DNA of 64,000 nt from positions 6,458,193 through 6,522,192 of the forward strand of contig SCHM01000001.1 of the NCBI GenBank assembly GCA_004123355.1, in the 5' to 3' direction. A model generated the notes under the pieces. The model saw nothing but the letters and a program-made list of their open reading frames with translations. It did no database searches and had not been told where the DNA came from. Below, piece after piece: positions 44,520-58,520 of this stretch (position 1 is its first letter; every line of letters starts with the position of its first letter). The position numbers were made by a program, and so were the translations under genes. Origin of the DNA: Amphirosellinia nigrospora. Its lineage: Eukaryota; Ascomycota; Sordariomycetes; Xylariales; Xylariaceae.

Positions 44520-47500
44520 ATCGGTCGGTCTCTGCAGCAGACGGTTTTGTCTTGCGTGCGACGACAACTTAGGCGAAATCAAATGATGCCTGACGCATGT
44601 CCGTAATGGAGAATAGCGCTCGCTAATCCACTCGTCCTATGCTCAAGCACTACATCAACAACTACGTGTGGTCCGAAGCGGGCATTGTGTATTGACATCC
44701 AATGGGCTGCACTGCATCGCAACGATTCATTCCCTCACACGCAGCCTTGGCTGAGCTGAGAGGCTGTTCAGCCGTTTATCGTCACCTGCCCACCCGCATA
44801 GAGCGGCACGTCGGGGCGAAGATAGCGGATACGCGGTACAACTCATAAAAATAAATTAATGTGACATCGTTGAGATGGAATGGGACCCCAACACATTCCG
44901 AAGCGCTGTTTCTAATCTTCCATCGACTCGCCAGATCTCATATACAACGGCGATAGGTCATGTACAACCATGTAAAATGCATAGGCGAGGCAGGTAACCT
45001 TAATTGTCTGCTTCTTCCGTAAAGTTATAATTGCAGGAGCACTGTGTCTCTATTTTGTACACAATACTTACCCGCAGCGTAACGTGCCTGGATTCCATCG
45101 CGTACCTTGTGGTGATTATCGCTCTTCAGCAGATGCGGCCAGGCTGCAACCAGCGGAATCCGACTCTAACTTGGCACCCAAGTCATGCTGTCTCGTCAAA
45201 TCATTCCATTGACCTTATCGTCGAGTAAAGCGAGATCTTCCGCGTTTTACAACCCAAGCCTACTAGCAGGGTACCGATGTCTCTGAAAAGAAATGGTTCT
45301 CCTAAACAGGTAACCCAAGCTATTCGAGCGGCGCTGAAGCGATCATCGTCACGTTCTTGGGTAACAACTGCACAAGTCGTATAGCCTTCGTTCTTTTAGT
45401 CATGCGCATATCCCATCTTCGATCGGCCCTACTTATAGGCTATACTGCCTGCAATTCTTCGGTCTTGACAAGCACGGCGTTCGCGCACATGCTCACAGAA
45501 TTGGAGAGTGTTGGAGGCAAAGATGGGAGATCACACAGCGATCGCTTGGGGGTCAGATCAAAACAGCCAAGTACCTGCAAGTCGCATTTGGCGATGCTAA
45601 ACAGCCCTTCGCGACATAATCCCTCTCCCGAGTGCTAATGCATCTCTGAATCTGTTGTCAAGCCAAGGAAGCTAATCTGGCGGTCATGCGGTCGTTGCAA
45701 GAATGGCACGACTACAATCGAACCACATTGGTCAGTTTCTGACAACACCAGTCCTAACAGGGACCTCGGCATAGAGACATGGGGTGCGCGCGACCAGGTT
45801 GCCTGCCCTATTTTTGCTACCATCTATATGTAAGGAAGGATACGGATAGCTCGTCAATTCTTAGTATCGAGGTCCGGCTCGTGGCTAAGGCTGGGTTGAT
45901 GTGAGAAACGACAGTGCCGTCAGCGAAAGACGGGCATTCATTCGGCAGACGCACACGATGTGTCCACTTAAGGTGGGTGGCGGCGAATATGACACTTGGC
46001 CGCACCGGGGAGGTTGAAACGTATACTTGTAATTGTAATTGATTCTATTTGCAGAGGTATACACTTGCCGCGAATCCAGTCTTATTCAGGCAAACGAGAT
46101 ACATACTACCGATCCAAGGCCCGCTCCAAGACATTACATAGTGGTATCCATTCTCGTGCGTGCGTGGCATCGGAGAGGCTTGGTACTTCTTGACGGGGTG
46201 ATGCATTGGTCCTTTTCCCATCGCGAATGGCAGATGGGGGTGGGACGAAAATTCATCCGAATAGTATGTCCGTTACCACCATAGCGAGCCTGCTCTTACA
46301 TATACAGCGACGACGGAGCTCTCCAATAAGACCAGGCAGGCTGCTTCGGTGGAGGTGTCTTGAACATTTTCGTCCTGCAAGCCTCGCCTGTGGGTGTCGT
46401 GTGGCGCCCCTGTCGCCGGGGCTCTCATTCGTCAGTGCCTGCATGGCCCTCGAATTAAGCTTATAAGCTTGTTCGGAGTTGCATGGTGTTCGGGAATCGG
46501 GAGTTGGGGGGAAGTCCCCCAAAGTGCCACACTAGGTATTTTAAGAAAATACCCATGACGGGGTATTGTTCCGTTCTGTTACTTCTGACCAACTGCATCG
46601 TGCGTCATCTCGATTTATCATCGTCCGCGTACCGATGTAGCGTCGCTTTCAACGTGACCTACGGCCCATTCTATGCGAATGATGCATTGCGACCGTATCA
46701 TATTGCGCCCTTCACGTTGGAGGCAAAGAGCCTCGGGCCTACTACTGTGCTTTCTCGGTCTTCTTCATTATAGTAAGGGAAGGGGGGTTCAATAAGATCG
46801 CCCATCTCGTCGGCGTTGATTGATTGTACCGGTACATGTCTAGAGTGGAATGCCCCTCAAGATTGACACGATGAGCATTTGATTAGTTGCACTTCTGCCG
46901 TGTGTGGTCGTTTGTGCAGACCGGCGTACAACAAGGGCAAGGCTCTCCGTGGCTGATGTACGCCCTCCCATAAAGGCTAGATCTTCTCAATGCGCCCTTT
47001 AAGGACGACCTTTCTCTACTCATGATTCACTCGACTACGGACTCGGGCCCGACTGCGTACCTATATTTTAGGATCGAGGTCTGGCCAGTATACTCAAAAG
47101 CGACGCTCTCCGAGCTCTCTTCCCCTATGGCTGTCGCTCCGATATACCGAGCACGAGTTCAACCGGGTTTCGGCATCACAGTTACTGTTGGCCATGCGCC
47201 ATGGCAGGGCTGCGTGCGTGGCGTCCAACAGGCGTGCTCGATTATGTCTGTTTTGCATCTGCATAAGCAGTCGAGAGACAATGCGGTGCCAACTTTTGTG
47301 AGAGATGTAAGATAGCTAGACTGGGAACGCTGTATCTTCCGTTGCCAACCACAGTAGATACGTGACGAGATGTTGAAATAGTCAACTGGGTAAGGTACAA
47401 TACTTGTTCCTCAGAAAATTACAGGAAGTGTTGAGCTCACTCTACTGCAAGTAGTATATGCTTCAAAAATTGTAACGCTTTCCGAACTGTCAATCCCGGA

Positions 47501-50500
47501 TTTCCCCAAGATTGTCACTCAAAAGCTAGGGTCGTCGATCATCGCCAAGTCCTGGCAGAAGTAAGGGCTGTATGTACTCTTTCTCACGCCCGGCTTGATA
47601 CTGCTACCCTCCTCCCTGGTCAAGACGATTTTCAGCATCTGACTGCTCGGGGTGTACATATCTATAATTCTGATTCTGAGCGTTGTGGTCATTTGCATTA
47701 TCCATCACTGACCGTTATTTCTACGCCGCAATTGTGCAGCGTTCTCCGCAGTCTGCTGCATACCCAAAAGGAGGAACAGCCCTAGCAAGGCGTTCCACGA
47801 AAATCCCATCGAGTACGGCCAAACCGTAAATGGACGCCATACTTACACAGTGGGACGCACTACTTCCGAATTAGCGCGAATGTCCGAAGTTTGATACGGA
47901 ATATGCCACCCTTATTTGAACGGCATTGCACACCTTTCATCGCACCGGATGCGTCGTCTGGCGGAGGGGGCCCAGTCGGACAGTGCGTAAGTTGTGGCAG
48001 CGCCGAGATTTGCCCTCACACTTCACACAGCCAAGGCCTGAACGACTGGGATATATGAGAGGTGCTTATCTGACATACGGGCTATACTGTATAGTCCTTT
48101 CTTCGGAGTTTTCGCTAGATATGGTTACTTGTTGCATAGTTACACGTAGAGAACACCAACTCTTGGATAACCATCTTCCTATCCAGCTGACCTCTCGCAG
48201 CGGCGTGGACGGTCACGAGCTTTGACTCGGCATAGATGGATCATGGGGGTTCTAGAATCCTTCTGTCACTTCCGAAGCGAACCCTGTAACAAGCGCGGAA
48301 CCGGCAAAACATGAGTACTGAGTAAACGCTGTCGGAGAATCGTGAAACATCGTGACGATGGTACCGGCAAACTCCACATTAGGCCGTTCCAGCTCGCCGC
48401 CTCCAAGGATCTCTTCATGGTGTTTATCCTGCCACTCTGAATACCGTAAGCAAATCCAGCAGAACTACCCCTTGGCGTTCTTGGCTTACTAGTTGTGTCC
48501 GTAATACCAACTTCGCCGTCGCTCACTGTGTCTGTGATGTTACGATGATGTCAGTTAGTTTTTATGTTTCTGAAACGCTAAGATGCTTCTTTGGGTCACC
48601 ACCCATCCATATCCCTGTGGTCATATGAGATCTTATGTCGCATTTTACAGCCTTGCTAGCATCGCTTATTACCTGCAACGCTGATACGGCGCTGCCTCGC
48701 GTTATCATACCCTATTTAGACACGTTAGCTCTGAGCTAGTTTTGATGAAGGAGTGGTGTTGCTGGTTCCTGAGTTTAGAATTCTGACACGTGCATAAATG
48801 TGGCTTGACATCCAGCACAACAAGGCGAGGTAATCTTCGCAAGATAATGAAAAGTAGCAGACTATTTGATCCTCAAAGGCCGCATCGAGCAAGACTCAGC
48901 TGTCGTCAGCAGACATTTGCTCCGATAATGGAGATGAGATGCGCGCACGTGTATGCAGGGGACAATACTCTCCCTCTGAGGGGACGCAGATAACAGATGA
49001 AAAGCAAAAAAAAAGGCATTCCTCTTATCGCTTCATAGTGACTCGAACAAGGAACCTCCGCCGCCGCCGCTGTGCATAGCATCGTGCCGAAGCTCGCAAG
49101 AAAGAACAACCCCATGGTGCTGCTGCCCGTAAGCTGCTGTATCTGCAACCATCTGCCGGCAGGCATTGATGCTCGCATAGTATTTCCTACCTTGCCAATA
49201 TATGGCAAAGACCAGTTCCGAGGCTCTGGTATATTCCAGGCATTCGGCCCCATCCTTATGGGGTTCTGAGCGCTACATAGTACTTATACACTATGCAATG
49301 CAACCTCATGTTCCTATCGCAAGCTGGTCAGTCGGTAGAGCTTCTTACTTGACTTATTGCCGGTGCAGTTGAGAGTACTGCTTAACCCAACACAAATTAT
49401 TGACTCATGGGTGCATTGAGCAACAGCCCTCTAGATGTTGTAGCATCTGATCCCTTTACCTTCGTTGGCGGATAATACCAAGGTCGGTTGTATAGGGCAC
49501 CCCTGGATGATACCCTCTCGGTTAATATTATCCTGGATTGGCATGCTCATCCCCTACTTTGTAGTATTGTCCTCATCTCGCGTTCCGCCTTATCCAAGCT
49601 TTCGGTAACAAATTTGAAGGTAAATTATTTCCGCTGCGAGGGGAAGAGGACCGAAATACCTTTTCGTCAACGGAATTGACTCCGCGATGTGAAAGCTGAA
49701 AATAATGCGGCTTGTAGGCGGTTTTCCTACCTCCGCCTCCGAATACGGTGGAAACCTGGCGCAAGGACCTCGAAACTATATGCCTCCGGCTTCGCCGACG
49801 GATATAACAGAATCCGGGCACCTATATGCGGCAGACTCTTTAAGTACACACACTAGGCTAGGTAAGATTTGCGATAGGAAAGACTTCATGGTTGGCTCGT
49901 TATTCTACCCAACAGTATTGTAAGTTGAAATAGTCCAGGGTCTATAAGGTTGCTGGGTAGACCGTGGCCGCTGTAGAAAACACCCTTGCTGAAGGATTCC
50001 GTAGAGTACATAGTAGACGATGAACATCATAGGTACACTCTACGCACGGCAGAAGAAATTTTGGAGTAAGATGTTGCAACCAACGAGCATCGGGCATTGC
50101 GACATGACGATCCGCAAAGTCTACGAGCAAGTACCTAGACTCTATAATATGTATAGGCGCCAACAGATAAACTCCCTGCTCAATAGTTCAAGTACCAAGA
50201 GAGGAGCAGGAGCTAAGATCTTCTCGAAGGATCTTTCTAGCGAAATAAAAAGAAATAGAAGCTCTTGTCACTCCTAGTACCGAGATGAACGCGATAGAGT
50301 GAGGCTGGTTTACACGTGTCGTGTGGAACGTAAACAGTCAGGCGGTAACAGCCTAACCTGCTACGGAGCACTAAAGATATTCGGATTGCTGTCCGAATTT
50401 TAGAAGTAATAGTCTCCCACTAAGTTGGTAAGGGTATCGCAGCCCTGGAAGATAACTAGTCTTGGATGTACCGTAGTGCTTAGCGATAGGATTTTCTGTG

Positions 50501-51600
50501 ACGTCTAGCCTAGGTTGATCATCAGATTCGAGTCTGATTCTGACCTACATTAGAGAGTAAAGAATATGTAAGCATCGTATTACGTAGTAGAGACAACATA
50601 ATTGTCGGTCCCGGAAGAGGTTCGCCTAGGGAAGCCAAGCCTAAGCTTTGCGGGGCGGTCCGTGGAGCGAGTTCCCTGTCGCGGTGCCGAAAATAGTCCT
50701 TTGCGTGTGAAGTTCTCACTGACAGAGGTCAATAGAACAGCTCATGAAATAGACTTGGTTTCCAAACTTATGAGAATCGAACGATCGAGTCGACATATCT
50801 ATAGTAAGATGGGTGATGAGAGGTATTCAGCTAAACACCTGATTGACAAGTTGACAGCTTCTCTTACTAGTAATCGTACCATAAGCATTAGTTATTGATA
50901 GTCGATGAAGAAGACACCATCCCAATAAAGCCTTACAATTATGAAACTAGAACATTTAGACGCATAATTGCGTCACCTGTATTTCATCGGTTCATGGGCA
51001 TGCATTTGGTCTTGGACCACGTGCAACGGCTCGATCAAGCATTATATAGTACATAGCTAAGTGGTTACACGAGCCAAAGGGACCCCAATGAGACACTGTA
51101 CTAAAATGTCTTATTGTTTTCCTAATTCAAGGTAACCAACTGGATTACAAATCTGACTTCAAGAATCAGACTCGTTTATAAGCCCTAGATATATCTATTG
51201 AACATTGCTATACGAGCCAAACCGAACCAACAGGGGTACCTGGAGGTATGGACGGCTGCATACCCGGTCAATGTCCAATGACAACATGTTCCCAATCAGA
51301 ACCGTAGAGGAACTGAGGGCGTCCAGTCGGGAGCTGCGAGGCCTTGGCAGTTAAGGTTGGGCTGGGTGACAGGTACAGCTTTAGGGATTCGACTGAACCT
51401 GTATTAGGCATAACGTACTATAAATCTCGTTCAGGTATCCTTGTTGATAAGAAGCCTTTGCTTGGCTCCGTAGAACGAAGTGGTTCCTACTCCGTATGTT
51501 GATAGATATCTGATCGCAATGGCGATCTTCCATTAAACCCGGGGTTTCCGGGCAACACCAATCCTTACTAGCACGTGGCACAGAAGATAAAGCAGCCGTA

Positions 51601-51644
51601 CCTAGCGAGTGAGCCAGGGTATAACGCTGTATACACTCGCTAGG
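51601..51644. repeat. Perfect 11-bp inverted repeat
   Basis: CCTAGCGAGTG (51601-51611) and CACTCGCTAGG (51634-51644) are exact reverse complements separated by 22 bases. It is isolated in the gene desert; no gene is near. Confidence 0.6.
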
Positions 51645-54600
51645 GCATGCCATAGCGTATGAATACTGATCCCTGCTATTCGTTCATGACGAACCACAAA
51701 CTCACCTGACCTGGTATGGCCTGAATCATGTCACTTCTCGCGGTACCTCACCAAACAGGCAATCTATCTTTAATCCAATGACGGTCATTAGGTTTCGCTA
51801 ATCTGCTTAGACTGTGAGCTTGTGCAGATTATGTTCCACTCTCTACCCCAACGCCCAGTACATGTTCAATAGGTTGGAGTATAGTATGTGCCTTGACCAT
51901 GTACTTCTTATTGAACATTCGCAGGTCCTCAAGGTACTACTACAGTGTATCTTGAAAAGAATTAGCAGTTTCTCCACGGCGATAGAGCCAAGACCATACG
52001 AGGTAGCACTCACATACTAATATGTTGGTCCTACCAACGGGAAAGCGTTACAGAGGTTATTTAAATTGTAATGTAAGACGGAACGATACACCCCGGATCA
52101 TCCTGTTCCGTAAAGATCTTCAAGACGGAGAAATAATTGCGAGATATTCACAGCCTGTGAGGAACATAACAGCACGACGGTGCTGGTGCTGAGATCTCCA
52201 ACCAGGTCAGACAATACGCAGGCTCCTCATGTGAAACGTCGATCACTTAGGATAACACAAATTTGAAATTCAACTCATTAACTAGTGTACATCGTAGGAC
52301 ACATACTCAGGCCAATATCAATAATGAAACATATTGATCCGTTCATTATGCGGACCGTCGGGGCGGGACTGCGATTGCGGCGGGAAACAAGGGTGTTGAG
52401 ATAGTAGTTCAACTTTCGAAATTGATCTCATCGCGCTCAGTGCATACGAGTTACATAAACATGCCATGCCATCCCCACTATCGCGAACATCTTCCAGATA
52501 GATAATTAGAACCTAGTAGTGGTTATAAACAGCGATACGTGGTATGTATGCCGATGGATCTGTTGTCATCAGGATATACTCGGCAACGCAAGGGTCTCCC
52601 TACACCCGTACCAACAGTTTCGGATTTTCTTCAGCAACTTGCGGCCATGGGCACACATCTTTAATGGTGGAGAAACCAAGAACATGTTGGTAAGCCATCG
52701 TGGCCTTGTTGGCGACACTTGAGCATAGTTGCTAGTGGGCTACTTGATTTCCACGAATCGCCGGCCGAATAGTTTGAAAATGCGGCCAACACCGTTAGAT
52801 TCGGTCCCAAGAGCCTGGGACGGAGAGCCGCAATTGGACTCGCTTAAACCTTCGCATTTTAGGATACGGGCGTTGCATCTGAACCTAATTTCATGATGGC
52901 AATACGGATTATCAATCAGGTGAGTCACTGTAGTTGTGTGGCAAGCAGCCAACAACTAAACAATATGTATTGGCGTGGCGCACCTCCACACGAAGGCTGC
53001 AGAATCCAGGTCTTCTCATCAATGCTATAGTCAGCGCGTTCTCGGCATGTTATGCGTTACTGATTATGCGGCCTGACTGCGTCGTTTCAACCTTGCAGGC
53101 TTCTAAATAGGTATCGAGCATCACAAAATAACTCATGTCAGCGCCGCGAATACCGAGACACCGCGGCCTCATGTTGGCCGTTCACCGATCCGACGGCGCG
53201 ATGGCGCCAGAGAGACGGGCTAGATCCAACAAGTGGCTTACCGGGAGGTAATCACCGACGTAGCGTAGCGTTTATATACAGCGGGAGTTACCCGCCGCAT
53301 CTAACATCAGGTTAGGTTACTTTCTAGTATAGTCGAGACTATTCCCGCGCCGCAGGAGACGTTGGAAAGCCGTACAGTAGTGTAGTTCCATCATTTGCAG
53401 AATATAGCGAATCATGCGATGGTTTGCATGGATCGCTTTTAGATACCTTGACGCCACGAAAAGAAAACCCCCGCACCCGTAAGTCCGACGGCAATACGAC
53501 TGTAGCTACTGCATCCTACGGTTCTGGATTGCTTTTAGTGACGATCTAGCACAATGCTTATCTACACCGATTAAATAGAGGCTTGGCGACCTGAGAGAAT
53601 CGGCGCTCGAAGATTCGTCCGCTAGTAATGGTTCGGAATTTCCCTTTCGAACTACTAGCACACTAGCTGCAATGGTGGGGGTCGTTCAAGTTCCCGGCGG
53701 GCAAAAAGAGGGATCCGGCAAGGATGGTAGTGATGAAGAGAATGACAGAAGTTTTGCTTCCGAATACACTAGTTGGTATTTTGCGGCAGCAGTAAGCTTG
53801 GCGAGCAGTTATGCATACTTACGCCGTAGCGCTCTAATGGAGAAGTAATGTACGGCAATGCGGCCGCTCAGGAATTTAAGGTGCTCACTGCAGATTTTCT
53901 TGTCGTAGTAAAAGAAACGGGCGGTGAGTCGCTGAGAAAACGTATACTTTCTTGGTTTGTCCACCTAGCAATCTGACTGCATACCTCTGGAGTGTTATAC
54001 TCAGCCGGTCCAGGTCGGCATTGTAATCTCTCCCGTATTACGAAAAGTAAGATGTGCCTGTGCGGGAATACCGGTACTCCTTTTGAAATTCTAGAGAGCC
54101 CACTGTAGCCCTGAACATAGACACAGAATGAAATCTTGGTACGCTACGGAGTACCATTGTTTTGATGTTTTCGACACCGTAACATACCAAGTACCAGTGA
54201 ACCGAACGGTGTGGGTACGCGTACGGATGGTGCGGTTGAACAAGGTGTTATTTGCAAACATTTCATTTACTCGCACTCGGTTGGGACTTTTGGTGGACGG
54301 ATTAGACATTACCTGCACACTACTGGTTACCAAGAGACGCCAGCAGCTCGGCGTGTAGCAACACAAGCATCGGGGGGTACTTGGTGATAGCTTGACCAGC
54401 CAATCGTCTTATACCCGCCGAACTGCGAGTAGTTGCTAAGAACTAAGAGGCCGAAAAAGGCCCCCTCCTATCCAAGGCAAAGTAGCTGTTTGTACGGATT
54501 CCTGTTGTTTGTTCGCTTGCCAAGGGGGAACGTCAGCACCATGCATCTTGGAAGATCTTGGGGCTTTTTCGTCGAGTCGCAAACAAGCGGCTAACCGAAG

Positions 54601-56835
54601 CGACGGCGTTGGACCTCGTGGAGTCGGTGGCCGTTCATGGGCAGGGCCGCCCGAAGCTTAACTCAGAGAGGGAAAAGTGATTGTCTAAAAATACCCTAGT
54701 CGGGCGTTGGCGGCGGAGACGCGACACTGCTTAAATTCATGCTTAAATTTTTTGAGGGGAAAAAGCAATAAGGATTACTGATTCCTCGTGGTTGCCAAGC
54801 CTGCCAAGGATCCATCACCGCTTACGAAAGAGAAGAGGGCCAGAAAAAATCTCAAATATCAAATGTGTACCTCCCCAGATTGGGGGTCTCGAATAAGGTG
54901 ACCAAAAATGCCGGATAACTTACCCGTTCCACATAGCGTACTTTGTCTGCCGTCAAACAGTATCACGATGGAGTGGAGTGCGGCGCAAAGCAGTTGAATC
55001 GACGACGGGGGCCTGGATTCTTGGTGTCGTGTGATCCGCCATTGCGCCCCAGAAGTCCTGCTTTGCATGCGACCAACTGAGGTGCATCAATGCCGGGCTC
55101 GAAGGGCCCCTTGGTGATGATTCAAGTATGGATGAGCCATTGTCGTAATACCATGGTGCCCTATGTCCAAGCACCCACGATATTTACTATACGTTTTGTC
55201 AGCTCCCTTGATTGGAGAGCCCGCCAACCACTATTGGCTTAAAGGGTACCAGACACATGAGATCTGCACCCCGGCTCGGTTAGGAAAGAAGCTTGAATCC
55301 TTCCCAGCCAGTGGGAACTCTAGACAGGGCCGGCATTGTTTGATGACACATGTACATCCTGTTCGTCATCAAGAGCCCGCCCACTAACAGCCTCAGCAAG
55401 GGGATCCACAATCAAACTCAAATCGGTCTCGTCGCCTTTGATGATTGATTCCTCTAAAAGCGCCCAGCGTTGTGCGTGCATGCAGCTTCAACTAGGGTCT
55501 TCTTGGAACGATGCACCGTGCGTGAGAAGCGTCGATAAGCGGACCAGTGCCAGAATTCCTGCTCACAGCAGCAAAGAGTGATGATGATGGTGGTCTCTTT
55601 GTTTGGTATCTGTACTTTTCCCCAGGCATTCTCACTCCCTTGGCATCCAACAGTTGTGGGTCAGACGGAGGCTATTTGGTTCCAAATCCGTAGGTCACCC
55701 GTTGCGTGATGAGCAAAGCACCTTGTTGTTGTTTGCGCAATGCGTTTCTCGTCAGAGGGAACCAATCGTTGCAAGTAATGGATCCCACAAAGTAAGACCT
55801 CGCACATTCTTCTTCACCGCCGGCGAATGTGTACTCATAGTCCTCTGCTGAGTATAACTCGATGGTCATCCGATTCGATGGCAGAAAGGGATTACAAAAC
55901 TGTCCAATGGGTCAAAGGTAGCGCTGGTGATGCTCATATTTCGTAGATTGCTATCATCTCTGCTACAATACTGTGCCACGAGAACGCACACAGCAAATAG
56001 TAGTACACTGTTTCAAGTGAAGAACCTTGGAACTTCCAGGCGCTCGCTGATTGCAACTCTCATGTTGGGTAGACGGCACAAAAACGTATGTAGTGGATCG
56101 ATCATAAGAAGAATTGTTGGTTCATAGACTGCTTGACCTCGTACACTTGACCGGTTTCTAATTAATCATTTTTCGTAACATTGTCAATTCGCATCCCGCT
56201 GCTAGTTTGAGCCTCATCAGTTTGTAGGCGTATTAAGGCGGTGAATGGACTGTCCCAGGGCCTTGGGTATTTGAAATGATAGTGACCCTAGACCATCCAA
56301 GACTGCGGGTTCGGGTATTTCAAATGGCGTTCAACCCCCATGTCATGTGACTAATCCATGTCTACGGCCGGCAACGAGAAGCCGTTTAATACTAATGCCT
56401 AAGGAAAAGGACAACCGAGTAGAGTCTGGACCTTAGCAGTCTAACTCCGTCGTAGACACGACAACCACTCGTGGTTAGTTGTACTTGGCCAGCAGGAAAA
56501 CACTACTGCAGGCTTTTTTTAAAGTCTATCTTGACGAGCTGTGGATGGTCTTGTTTCTGAATTGTGCAGCGCATCGGGGGGGTGTTAGATATGGTAATCC
56601 CCGAAGACACGCCAGTCGAGGTGTGATGAGCTATGTTATGTGAGACAAACGTCGTCACGCTCAACTAGATTGTACGAAAAGAGTATCACTGCCAGCGAAT
56701 CCGGTCATGACTGTCCCAAAACGATAGTGTGAGGAGACACGAAAACTCCAAGGGGGACTGAAAGGGTGACACGGCCAAGGCTCTACGCTATGATAGTCTC
56801 GACTTTTGCCGAAACGGTTTGAGCGTCGCTACTGT

Positions 56836-56857
56836 TTGTGTGTGTGTATGTGTGTAT
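56836..56857. repeat. TG microsatellite
   Basis: A short interrupted (TG)n run, TTGTGTGTGTGTATGTGTGT. No function is inferred. Confidence 0.6.
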
Positions 56858-57181
56858 TGTTTCACATAAATGACTATGTCACAAGGTGACCAGCTCCAAT
56901 AGCAAGGGTGCCCGCGTTGATCTCGGTAGAATACAACGATGTGATATTTACACCGTTGCTAGTTGCTAAGGAATTTCGGAAGCGGGTGGAGGCCAACCTA
57001 ACTTATCTGAGCTGAATCTGCGCGTTCTCTAGGCACGCAGCATGATCCCGGAATAGTCTTCTTGCAGACCGATCTTGCTCGGAGGGTGGCGCCAGCATCG
57101 ATAAGGAAGTAGAATATCAACTGGCCCCCATGCCCCCCCGCAAGAGCCTCGTCGATGTAGTCTACGCCGTAGTATAGTCGT

Positions 57182-57202
57182 CTATATATACATATATATA
57201 TA
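57182..57202. repeat. TA-rich microsatellite
   Basis: A CTATATATACATATATATAT-type run in the gene desert, within a generally TA-rich part. Confidence 0.6.
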
Positions 57203-58520
57203 ACGTATGTAAATACAAGACAGCGATAGCCCGTCGTATGCTGTACCTAACATAGCCGACGAAGAGCGGATGATACCGTGTTCTTGGAGGCAGCGGGCGC
57301 GAACAATGTTACCTCCAGTTCTAAACCTAATGTCGTAGAGCGTATCGCTAAAATAGCCCTACGTACGAATACTATTCAGGGAGGACCCCGGATAAATATC
57401 TGGTCCGAAAAGATGCCGCGTTGAAGGTCATAGTAATACTCGGTAACATGACCACGTATACTTACATACCCGGGTAGTTAGGCATTGATTCATCCCACAC
57501 ATGGGTGTTGGAACAGGTGCACTTCTGAACGCTGACTACGATCAAAGCTGATACAGTATGCCTTTGAAGTGTATAGAGGAACGGTCTATACGCATGCCAT
57601 AAGTACAATAGCAGGTATGGCTTACCTAATCCACGTATATATCTTTTGTCTTACCCCTCCGTAAGATTCTTATATGCTAAATGGGCCAAGTCAGACCAAA
57701 CACATGATACAGACACCCCATCTTTCCGATGCGGACTCCCACCTTTCCCTTGCTGTTCTCCGCATACAATACTACATTGTATATACACCAACTAGTCCGT
57801 GTCGGTATAGTACTACATAGTATGCTAGTGTATACAACGCCAGATGTTTGTCCTTTACCGACAGGTTTGCCTGCAGCCTCTATTTACCAGCTGATGCTCA
57901 ACCGTAAAACAGAAGAAGTTTTGCTGCCATTCCATGTCTGCGATTAAAACTTGTGATTCTACCGTAGGTACCATGTACTCTGCGACTAGTATTGTATATT
58001 GAACTTGCAGGTGGTGTGGGTCATGTAATTAAGCTTAAGACACCTCACGTGTAAAACTTCCCCAATAATTTCTACTCACGTCTGCAAGGGCTACGTGCTT
58101 TGGTTAGATATTTAATGCTGCTGCTATACAGGTTGATTGAACCAAGGGCGACATACTTGGTACATATCTCGAAATACTCCAATGCTGTGGTGTTTCGTAA
58201 CACTAAAAATCCATAACTCCCTTGCCTGCCGGGCCTTCGGCCTGATACAGCAAAATTTTTTGGATCTATCGGTACTGCTTTCTTTTGATTGCTTTTGGAG
58301 CTCAAATTAAATACTCCTAAATCTTCGATGGGCCAGGCGTAGATTTATCAGATTGCCAGCTTCTCCTTCCGCAGCTTCGATGGCAAACAAGCGGGCTCAG
58401 ATAAGAAGAAGTCCATCGAGGGATCCAGGGTTGCATAACGGCAGTCGGATAAATTCATCCATCGATGAACGGTAAGAGGTAAACGGATCCACCCCCACGT
58501 CATTCTTGCGGTTGCCTTCA

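Larger units (their letters stand above)
43780..58520. other. Gene desert of about 14.7 kb
   Basis: No open frame here exceeds about 115 codons, none carries a recognisable domain, and frames overlap randomly on both strands. Composition looks balanced rather than strongly AT-rich, so heavy RIP is not apparent. I see no long terminal repeats, no reverse transcriptase or transposase motifs, no RNA gene and no long tandem array. Only small hairpins and short microsatellites stand out. Unlike the flanks, it appears to lack AGGTAGGT/CCTAGGTA words. It could be ancient decayed DNA, a large non-coding locus or a chromosome structural region. Confidence 0.6.

Noticed and set aside
48906-49269. Overlapping frames of 115 (minus) and 65 (plus) codons in the desert
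   Set aside because: They have ATGs but mutually exclusive readings, no family resemblance, and lengths expected by chance in 15 kb of sequence.
49324-49390. A CAGTCGGTAGAGC string like the D-arm of a tRNA
   Set aside because: No T arm, B box or acceptor pairing follows; probably chance.
43780-58520. CRISPR array, rDNA or LTR retrotransposon in the gene desert
   Set aside because: No regularly spaced repeats, no long direct terminal repeats and no polymerase or integrase motifs could be seen.
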